Shown here piece by piece: positions 55,169 through 64,000 of a DNA stretch of 64,000 nucleotides (within the stretch, counting starts at the first letter, position 1; each line of letters begins with the position of its first letter). The DNA is from Ursus arctos. Taxonomy: Eukaryota > Chordata > Mammalia > Carnivora > Ursidae. Below the pieces are notes generated by a model. That model did no database searches, was not told the DNA's origin, and saw nothing but the letters and a program-made list of their open reading frames with translations. Where the stretch lies: positions 47,403,367 to 47,467,366 of the forward strand of contig NW_026622908.1 in the NCBI RefSeq assembly GCF_023065955.2, given 5' to 3'. A program made the position numbers and the translations under genes.

Positions 55169-56282
55169 CATTTCTCTCAACAGCTTGTTGAGGCCACAAC
55201 AAGGGGTCCATATGAGCTGAGGTTAGGCTTGCCTCTGGACCTGGGTGACCATTTCTCCTGGCCACGTCTCCACCTGCAGAAAGAAGAAGCAGGCTCAGCC
55301 CTGTGAGTGCCAGCAGCACAGAAGTAGCCACCATGTCCCAGGTGGTCTGTGGCTTTCACAGTGCTTGTCCCCGAGAGGGCTGCCGCCTTCTCCTTGTCTG
55401 CCCTCCCTGGGCAGGCCTTGGAGGAGGGCGTGGGGACCTGGCCTCAACTTGGTGCTTTAGTTGCTGTCAGGCAGGTGATCTGGTGAGAACCAGGGCCATG
55501 CCAGCGACACTCCACAGACAGGAGACTATGTCCCTCGTCGAACACATGTGGCCCGTCAGCACAGGACACAGAGCCAACAGCAGGTTCCAATCTCGTAGGT
55601 CCCCAGATCCCACGCTCAGGGCCCGTCGGCTCCGTGCAGCCTCCCGGGTAAGCTCTGGCTTCTGCACACAACTGCGGCCCCTCTGGCCCATCCTGTGGGT
55701 TCCTTGGGAACTGGGGGGTCATGGAGAGGAGCACGGAGGATAGTCCCTCCAGGAAGGAGAGGAAGGTGGGCATTAGCACCTAGCTCCAGCCGCTCATTAA
55801 GTAGGAGCCTCCAAAACAAATATGCCTCCAGGCTGTGGCTGTTTTCATGTCAAGGCTGCTCCCTGCCTGCTGGCGCTGTCTCCCCCTTACTGTCAGCCCG
55901 AGGTGTGGGGACAGCTGGGGGGACGGAGGAGGGGGGCTAACTGGGAGTCGGTTCCTGTGGCGCAGATAGCTGCCCATGGCCACGTGTCCTTGAGGCCCCA
56001 TGTCCTTGAGGGTACCCGGCCTGGTGTCCCTCTGGAGGCCGACTCTGGAATGTGAGCAGCACTTGCCAGCCAAAGCTTTGGCCTGTTGTGTTCCTGCTTG
56101 TAGGCCGCTTTGGCCTAAGGGTGCCTTTGGGGAGGGGTTACGCCAGCCCATTCAGCAGCACGTGAATGCATGAGTGCCCCGGCCACTCCGGGCCACCCCA
56201 CCTCAGAGTGGAAGGAAGGGAAGACTGAACTTTACTGGGAAGGTACTGCAGGTCAAGGGTGGGGGCAGGGAGAGGGGAGCAG

Positions 56283-56385
56283 GGGATGGGGATTAGGGAG
56301 TGCACGTGTGATGAGCACTGGGCAATTGTATCTCTGAAGCTAGTCTTACACTGTAGGCTGACTAATTGGGATTTCAGTACAAACG
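56283..56385 (+). mobile_element. Carnivore-type L1 3' end fragment
   Basis: 'ggggattagggagtgcacgt' then 'tgatgagcactgggcaattg' and 'cttacactgtaggctgacta' match the 3' end of L1 as found in carnivore genomes. Confidence 0.6.
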
Positions 56386-57935
56386 GAAACCCCCATCCGA
56401 CAGCAGGCTTCAGAGCACACGGCCTTCCCCTCTGACAGCCGTACAGTGGTGTCGAAGTGCCAGCCACCAGCCCCTGGGGCCGGCCTCTCCTTCCAGGCAG
56501 TTCACCCTTTCCGCCGCCCTGTCTCTGCTTAACTCTGGCTCACTGAAGCAGACCCCTTTGATGGGTTCACCAGGACTGCCTCCATTTCAAAGAGCGGGGG
56601 CACCAGCATAGCGTTCCCAGCAGGGGCAGTGCGGGGGTGCCTGAGAGGCGATGTTTACCGAGTCCCCCCAGTCCAGCAGCGGGTCCAGCAGCACAGAGGG
56701 CACTGCAGGCCGATGGGAGACAGCTGGGTGCTCTTGTCACTGCAGCTTTATCTTGGTGGTGCCTTCCTAACTGCTGCCGGCGGCTGGAAGTGAGGGTGTG
56801 GGCAGCCGGAGTGGTTTTGGCGCCGACCCTAGCATGAGGCCTTCCTAAAGTCCTTATCCTCTTGGGCTGTTTCATTTCTGTAGAAGTGGGAGTGAGCCAT
56901 TTTCCTTTTCTTACTGCATGGTGGCCATGGTTGTAGATGATCGAGGTTGCCCACGTGGAGGTGCCTGGCACTGGGTGGCCAGTGAGGGCGGGTGAGGATG
57001 GGTCAGTTGATGGGGAGGAGAGGGTGGGAGCTCCTGGGTCTTCCTTAGTCCCTTCTGGTTGCTCAGAAGGATGGCCGTGTGGTGTTGGTCTCCTTGGGGT
57101 TGTCGTTTGTCTTCTCAGACTAACTACGTGTGGTGGCCCTGCGTCAACACTGCAGATGCGAGCTAGCAGCATCAGCTTGGTTTCCGTGCCCACCAGCCTC
57201 TACTTCTGAAGGGTGGGGACTGACTCGCACCCGCTTTGGTTCCCCAGAGCCTGGCGCGTTGACACACTCAGGACCCAGTCCCTGCGTGAAGCGAGGGATG
57301 CTCCCGTTGCCCTCGGCAGCATTCCGCGGAGTAGGCTGCCGGTGGGTCTCAACCTGGAGTGATCGCACCTGCTGGGGAGGTTTTGCTTGGAGATGTTGCA
57401 GGGGTTGGGTGGGGGCTTCGGGCCCCTGGTGGATAGAGGCCAGGGATGCTGCTTACCATGCCATTGTGCCAGGACGACCCCACAGTGGGAACGATCCAGC
57501 CCCAGGTGTCAGCCCTGTGCAGGGGAGCCAGCCTGGGCCAGGCCAAGACCTCACGGCTGTAGGCGGTGAGTCACGGGAGGTGCCCTGAGCAGCTGCAGCC
57601 CTACTGTAGGGCTGCCCCGGGCCTTGACTGCTGTCTGAGGTGCTGGTGATTGTCACTCCCGTGCGTGTGGCTTGGTAGGCAGAGAGACCTGCAGAGCCAG
57701 GCCTGAGGGGGCCTGTCACAGCAGTGTGGGTGCATTTCCCCAGCCGATTGGGTCGGGATGTGTGGGGGAAACGTGGGATGGGTAAAAGGCTTCCATGTGC
57801 TGTGGGGGGCCGTGCCCAGAGCCACCAGAATGGACGTGTGTGTGTTGTTTCTAGTGGCTGCACTCTTGAGCCAATACCGTGACCTCTATGGAGAGTGCTC
57901 TTTGAGGCCCAGGGAGGAGAGTAGCGGGGGCAGGT

Positions 57936-57949
57936 GCAGGGGGCGCTGG
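57936..57949 (+). promoter_or_regulatory. CTCF-like motif in MOB2 intron 1
   Basis: GCAGGGGGCGCTGG fits the CTCF core consensus closely. It lies in ordinary intronic DNA, not in a recognised repeat. Confidence 0.5.
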
Positions 57950-59239
57950 GCCACCAAAGAGCATAAGACAGTAGAGGTCCACTTGGATGTCCAGGGAGTC
58001 TACCAAAATGTTAAACCCTCCTGAAGAGTTTCCTGAGTGTAGACGTGCTAACACTTGTGTACTCCAGAGTTGCCTTTTGAGCGCCGCTGGGTGTTCGTTT
58101 GTGGCCCTTGCTGGCGTGGCGTTGAGGGAGCTGACAGAGTCCCTACTCCCATGGAACTTGGTTTCACAAGTCCGTTGTAGAAACAGGAAAACACAGAAAA
58201 TGAAGAAATCAAAAAGTGAGTGATCCCACCACCCATAGACCATGGCTCTACGCTGAAAACTGGTGTCACACTGGGTGCAGACTTGCCCAGCAGTCAGCAT
58301 CTGTGGCAGGAGGTTAGGGTGGCCGCCTGTGGATGTGCCGTAACCCCCCCCAGTCCTCTGTGGAGGGGTGTTTAGGGTGTCCCCCCGGCAGACGGCGGTT
58401 CTGAGCACCCTTGCACGTCCGTCGCTGCCCAGCGTTGGCATTTCCTTGGGTAGAATTCTGGAAGGGGACTGGCGGGCTCTGAGAGAGGGCCTTTGAGGGC
58501 CTTCCTGGAGAGACTCTGCCCACTCACGTTCCTGATAGCATGCACTCACCTCTGCTTTGTGACCAGCTGCCTGTGTTACTCTTTTATGAAAAAATCTTTG
58601 CCACTTTTGTAAGTAAAGAGGGGTGTTTGGTTAGTGCACGTTTCCTAGAGGAGGGCTGGCACTGACGCTCTCATGCTCTGGGCCCCCGTGTTCTTGATGA
58701 ATCATCTGTCTGCTCTTTGTGTGCAGAGCGGTCTAGCTTTCTTATGACGGGCCTGAGTTCTGTATACTTTAGGGGTATTAATCCCAAGTATTAAGAATTT
58801 AGAGTTTGTTCTTAAAGGAACAAGAGCAAAGACAGAGTGGGGGAGATGCTCGAACTGGCCCAGTGGGACCCCAAGTGGGACTACCCCCATGACCCTGCTT
58901 CTTGCTGTTTCGTGAGGGCATCAGTTCATGAGCTGAGCACGGTGTGCGTGCGGCTGTACCGGGACCTGGCTAGAGAACCCGGAGCGGTCCAGGGTGTGCC
59001 AGGACACCAGAGTGCTGGCTGGGGAACAGCCATGCCGCAGCGTGTGAGCGTGTTTGGGCCGAGAGAGCAAGCCCCAAGCCCTCAGCTTGGCAGCTCCAGG
59101 GCATAGCCTGGGGAGGGCTGTAGGCACAGACTAGAGCTTGGCGCTGTGCCCCGCCCTTTTCCTCCTGGCTGGTGTGTGGGGGTGATCTTCTCAGCATTCC
59201 ATATTTTCTTGTACAGTCTTTATCATCACCACCCCACAT

Positions 59240-59282
59240 GCACACACACGCATGCGTGCACACACACACACACACACACACA
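59240..59282. repeat. (CA)n microsatellite with CATG/CGTG interruptions
   Basis: 'catgcacacacacgcatgcg' then a pure (CA)n run to about 59282. Confidence 0.9.
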
Positions 59283-62200
59283 TGCATTATTGGAAGTGTG
59301 TGTACCATTGTCTTGTTCTCTTGGGAAGAAATTCAGTTCATATGGTGTCATAGAACTGTTCAGGAGCCCCTTGCTCGCCTAGTGCCTGTTGGGGCTGCAT
59401 TTGGTCACTGAGGCTGCAGAGAGTGAGAAGGCAACAGGGCATGAGCAACGTGGAGAACCTAGAACAGGGTTTCTCACAGTGCCCCTCAAGGAGTGCTCAT
59501 CTCTGAGGTGCTGGATGGGAAGCCCTGGCTGAAGCGGGGGTCCTCTTGGAAGCTCAGGGGACAGCAGTTCTGGCTCTGAGCAGTCCCCAGGAAGATCACG
59601 ATGTGAATGGTTCACACAGTGGGCAAGTCATACTCCCCCCCCCCCCCAGCCCTCTTCCCAGTCTCTCTGTCCCGTGTCTTCTTGGTTCTTAGGGTGAATG
59701 AACAAAGAAGGGCTGAGAAGGAATCTAGGCCGCTAATGCTGTCCTCACCCCCCCCCCCCCAGCCCTGGCCTCCAACTGATGATGGGCTGCAGAGAGGAGT
59801 CCTCCCAGGAGGCCCGGTGTCCTCTCAGCAGTGATCCCAAAGTATGTTTTCTTCTTGTTGTGGATGGTGTGACCTTCCCTCCTGTGCTGGGTGAACTGGG
59901 TGGTGGCCCAGGGCAGAAAGTGCGCCAGGCCTGAGGCTGCCCAAGCTTTCCTGAGAGTCCCTGACGCGGGCTGTGCAGCTGAGGACCGTGGCTTCAGCAG
60001 GAGAATGGAGCCGGCACCTTTTTCTGCCTGGACAGCGTTACCTTCCTTCCATAAGAGGGGCATTTTGTGCTGCACTGGCTTTCCTGCACCTGGAATAAAA
60101 TACGTTATGAGTGCTACCCCTTCAGGGTGGGCCTCATCTTCTCTCCGCAGACCCCCAGGTAGCCTCTGCTGTACATGGTGTGGTCAGGGAGAAGGCCGCA
60201 CTCGGAAATCCCGTGCCTGCCAGCGGGCAGCTGGCCTAGTGAGTGTTGGCCGTGAGCGTGTGTCCTGTAGGCACCGCTCTTGGGAGGGGGCGCCGGCAAG
60301 GAGGCCTGGGTGCTCGTTCGGTGTGCCATCTGCAGGCCAGGTGGTCCCGGGCGTCACGACTGCCCCCTGCGCCTCAGCACCCAGGTCACGGTCCCTGCCC
60401 TGCGGGCTGGTTTTGGCTGGGATGGAGTTTTAGCGGGTGCCTGGTGTGTGGCGGGCATGCGCCTTGTTGTAATGAAGTTTCCTAGTGTCAGGGAGGTGGA
60501 CATGTTCCACCCCAGAGAGTGCAGAGGCACCAAGGGCACGTGGGCATGCATCTTATGGGTCACTCTGTCACCACACAGGCTGTCCCTGCTGCCTCCCTGC
60601 CTCCTGGGAGCAGGGCATCCGGGCTGAGCTCTGTGAGGTGATGGGCAGAGGGGACTTGTTTGTGCCTTGTGCTTTGGTCTTGGGATGCACGTTTGCTCTT
60701 GGCTGTCAGGGTGGAGACCCGCGCCTCTTCTCTGCCTGCTGGTGTTTTGAAACGCTTGTAATTAAAATCCTTGTTTTCAAGTACATTCTAGCGTTCTTGC
60801 TGGGAAGGCCTCCTACCTTTTTGGCTGGAGAAGGGCTGGGCTCAGCGGAGTTCTGTTGAGAGTTCCTGGCATTTATAATTCATGTGAAAATAAACGTGTT
60901 GTCTTGTTGTGACCTTGTTGGCTCTGGTGTACTTCCTCCAAGGCGGACTGAGAGCAGCTGTGATGCGGACGGTCAGCCCCGAGGTGTTTCACTCTCTTCG
61001 GGGGGATCTGTGAGGAGCACGGCTGCAGCGTGCAAGCTGTGCTTCTTCCTGGGGTTGGAGGGGGAGGCTTGTGCTCCGTATCGTTTTCCCTCACCTGCGG
61101 CCTCCTCACTGGACTCATGGTTTTAAGGAGTAGCATTTGTGGTTTGCTGGCCCCTGAGGTCTGAGCTGTCACCAGGACGGTGGTGGTGGCCCTTGGTTTG
61201 CACTAAGAATGTCCTCTCTCCTGAGGCTCCGTGTGAGGGCACAGCCCACTGCCCTGCTGGTGGAGCTGGTGCCAGAGGTGGCCTTTGTGGGTGGAGCTCA
61301 CATCCTTCTCGGCCGGGTTCCAGGGCCCTGCCCAGCCGTGACTCAGACTTCTACCCTGGACCACTGGGTTCTGAGATGGAGGAGGGGGCTCAGCAGGCCT
61401 CAGAAGGTGGGTCTGGGCCAGCCGGTGCTGGGGCCCAGATCGCCCCCTGTTAAGCAGGTCCATCTCTGTTCTGCGCCAGGGCGAGACCTCAGGGGAGCTG
61501 CTGTGCTTTTTCGGGGTGGTGCAGCAGAGCCGTGTGCTCGCAGCCCTTGTCCCTGGTGTCTGGCCGAGCCCTGGGGGCACTGTTGTTGGCGCGGCACACA
61601 GGCCGAGGGGCTGTCCGTGTCCTCCGCTGCCGATGTCTGCCCCCGTCGTGTGCAGCAGGCTCCCTGCTCCTGTCAGCACAGCAGGGACACGTGGGTCAGG
61701 ACTGACCAAGGGCCAGCGCTGGTGGCAGGCTCAGGGGGTCAGAGGGGCTGCCTTTCCTGTCCCATAGACTAGCTACGGCCCCTTCTTGCCACCAGCGGGG
61801 TGCCTGCGGGTGGTCTTGTCGGCTCCTAAGCTACAGTGACACCCGCGGGTGAGGACCATGGTGCCTTGCTGGCCGGGGCGGCGTTCTGGCCTCTGGTTCC
61901 TGGTGGCATCTGTTCCTGTTGCACCTGCAGTGTGACTGCGTTGTAGGAGCAGGTGCTGCTGTGCAGGACTCAGTGGCTGGGGTCTCCACAGTGTCCCGGC
62001 CTTGTGCTGACCTGGTAAGGTACTTTCTCGGCCTCCAGTATTTGTTAGCAGTGCCATAGGTGATGAAGGTGCCAGGCTCAGGCTGGCTTGTCCCCTGGGG
62101 GAGCGAGGATGGGACCAGGCAGTGGGAGTGGGCCCACAGGGCTCTGGCCTTTGAGTCTATACTGATGGTTTGTTTTCAGACCAGCTTTCAGATGAAGGAT

Positions 62201-62947
62201 CAAGACGCGGCACCTGTAGATGTCCCCAGTTGTCCTGTTAGTGCTTTATGCTAATTCTGCTGTAATTGGGGTCACAGTGCTCCTGGTAACACAGCAGCTG
62301 GGAGAACAGTAATATGGGGCCACTCTGCCCTCCAGACCGAGGTGTCCCTGCCAGGAGCAGTCCATAGGAGCACTACTGTTTTCCATGTGTCCTTTCTTTC
62401 CCAGAAGTCTAGGTCTTTCGATTTCTAATACAGATAATAAAATGTCTCCTGAAATGACATTTGCAGGGGTCTAGGGTGAAGGCTACGCTCCTTGGCCTAT
62501 GTGCCTGGACCTAGAGCTTGTGCCGGGGGCATGCCACGTCCTGACTGCTCACGCACCTCATGGTCTGGCTGCGGGCCTGGTCCAGGGGCCGTGCCAGACT
62601 GCAGGACCTTGTCAGGGCCATGGCTTTGCTGGGCTCCCTCCAGGCAGGCCATGGGGCTCTGGGATCACCCAGATGTGGGCTTGGGGGCCACATCTTATGT
62701 GTCCTTATCTTTGACTCCAATCTTCCACAAACCACAGGAGAGCTGATCATGTCCTATTCCTGCTTAAAAGACCCTTTGTCCAAATTTCCCATCTCCAGTC
62801 CCACCCCCATTCCCGCCCCAGGGGTACCTGCAGCCTGGTCAGCCCTCTGATGTGCCCTTTCCAGCTGAGACCCCTGGCCTGTGCTCACGCGTTTGTTTGT
62901 GGCCTGGAGAGTCTTTCCTCTGCCTGTCTTCCGAAGGAGACCTAGGT

Positions 62948-63575
62948 GGCCAACAGGTACCTACAAAGATGCTCATCATCACTCATCATCGGGGGAGTGC
63001 ATGCCAGACCACGCTGTGCCATCACCTCACACCTGTCAGAATGGTGATCGTAAGAAAGCCAGGAGATACCAAGTGTTGGTGAGGGTGGGGGAAAGGTGCC
63101 CTGCTGGTGGCAATGTCAGTTGGTACAGCCGCTGGAGAAAACAGGATGGAGGTTCCTCAAGAAATTAAAACCAGAGTCGCCGTATGATCCAGTAGTTTCT
63201 CTTCTGGGTATTTATCCAAACAAAATCATGATCTGGAAGACATGTCTCTATTCCCATCGTTGTTCCAGCATTATTCCCAACAGTCGAGGTATGGAAGCAA
63301 CCTGTGTGGGTCGACATAGGAATGTGGTATTTATACACAGTGGAATGCCATTCAGCCCTAACAAAGAAGGAAATCCTGTCATTTGCGACGACATGCGTGA
63401 CCCTGGAGGGCATTGTGCTAAGTGAAATAAGCCAGATGGAGAAAGACAAATACTGCATGGTATCACTTATATGTGGAATCTAAAAAAGGAAAAAATCGGA
63501 CTCAGGAACAGAGTGATAGAGTAGTGCCAGGGGTTGGGAGAAATAGGGAGACGTTAGTAAAAGGACGCAAAATTT
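62948..63575 (+). mobile_element. L1 fragment (ORF2 end and 3' UTR), plus orientation
   Basis: 'gccaacaggtacctacaaag', 'catcacctcacacctgtcag', 'ttctgggtatttatccaaac', 'tatacacagtggaatgccat' and 'gtgctaagtgaaataagcca' follow the order of the L1 ORF2 C-terminal end and 3' UTR. Frames are disrupted. Confidence 0.8.
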
Positions 63576-64000
63576 TAGGAAAAAAGCAGTGCTTGTCCTG
63601 ATTTTGACCCTCCTCTTATTCCTACCTTCCCAGGTCCCTGGACAGCCCCTGGGGAGGATGTGGGGCCTCCCTGCTGGCCTGGGGCCCTCGGAAGGTGTTG
63701 GGAGGCTGAGTCCCACCTGCCCAGCACTAATGCAGGGGAAGTTCTTGTCATAGCAGCTCAGCTTAACTGTACCCTAACCGTACGTGCTAGCCAGCGTAAG
63801 TATTTGAAAACTACGATTCACATGTTTGAACCAATATAGAGAACAGGGAGCCCAACAACGCAGGCTGCACACCCTCTTTAAGCACTCAGAGGACATTCAC
63901 AGACTGACCGAAACCTCCACAGGTTTCAGCCAACTGCAGCCATCCGGAGTGTGTTCTTGGCCACAGTGGAATCCAACCAGAAAACAACGGAGAGAGGCTA
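63576..64000 (+). other. MOB2 intron 1, window edge, nothing recognised
   Basis: Unremarkable intronic sequence with no exon, RNA gene or clear repeat. Confidence 0.5.

Larger units (their letters stand above)
45380..64000 (+). other. MOB2: MOB2 intron 1 (continues past the window)
   Basis: No exon encoding the next MOB2 segment was found, so the intron is at least 18.6 kb. Outside the repeats listed it is GC-moderate sequence with many chance frames of 60-340 codons. Notable contents: a 233-bp exact tandem duplication (54703-55168), a CTCF-like motif (57936-57949), and a CA tract (59240-59282). Confidence 0.75.

Noticed and set aside
58837..59106. Frame of 89 codons starting MGEMLELAQWDPKW considered as a MOB2 exon
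   Set aside because: It does not resemble the MOB2 segment that follows MDWLMG, and no acceptor-donor pair fits the required phase.

Overview
The window is mammalian nuclear DNA, most likely from a caniform carnivoran. The evidence is five tRNA-Lys-derived CAN-SINE (SINEC) copies, several flanked by target-site duplications, whose internal sequence resembles the bear/pinniped-type subfamilies as I remember them. There are also old L1, HAL1-like, L2, MIR and MLT1-like repeats, spliced genes with GT-AG introns, and CpG islands. There is no sign of bacterial or viral gene organisation.

Two protein genes can be supported, both on the + strand. The first is a complete DUSP8 gene: a CpG-island promoter with CREs near 10.65 kb, a probable non-coding exon 1 ending at 11101, six coding exons between 17182 and 26227, and a 2.5-kb 3' UTR ending just after an AATAAA at 28698. 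The spliced reading frame gives exactly 625 codons with no frameshift. It keeps the rhodanese/MAPK-docking domain, the dual-specificity phosphatase site (D215, C246, R252) and a long Pro/Ser/Arg-rich tail. The second gene is MOB2, of which only the promoter and first coding exon (45363-45379, MDWLMG) lie in the window; the remaining 18.6 kb to the right edge is its first intron. DUSP8 followed by MOB2 in the same orientation is the known mammalian order (human 11p15.5).

Layout: 1-7.7 kb is repeat-rich intergenic DNA (HAL1-like and L1 relics, three SINEs). An isolated CpG island lies at 7.68-8.09 kb. DUSP8 occupies 10.6-28.7 kb, with candidate enhancers in introns 1 and 2 and an internal CpG island in intron 3. 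The 28.7-45.1 kb interval is intergenic, with MEF2-type motifs, a CpG island carrying a CRE and a strong CTCF-like motif, an LTR, three MLT1-like LTR fragments and a minisatellite that abuts the MOB2 promoter. The MOB2 intron holds SINE, L1 and MIR copies and an exact 233-bp tandem duplication.

Functionally, DUSP8 dephosphorylates JNK and p38, while MOB2 binds NDR kinases. They are neighbours, not pathway partners. I found no new molecular system. The noteworthy material is regulatory architecture (a CRE/E-box inverted repeat, uORFs, ATF/Jun-type sites, a possible alternative promoter) and two unusual tandem repeats. Motif calls are by eye; no search or conservation test was run.
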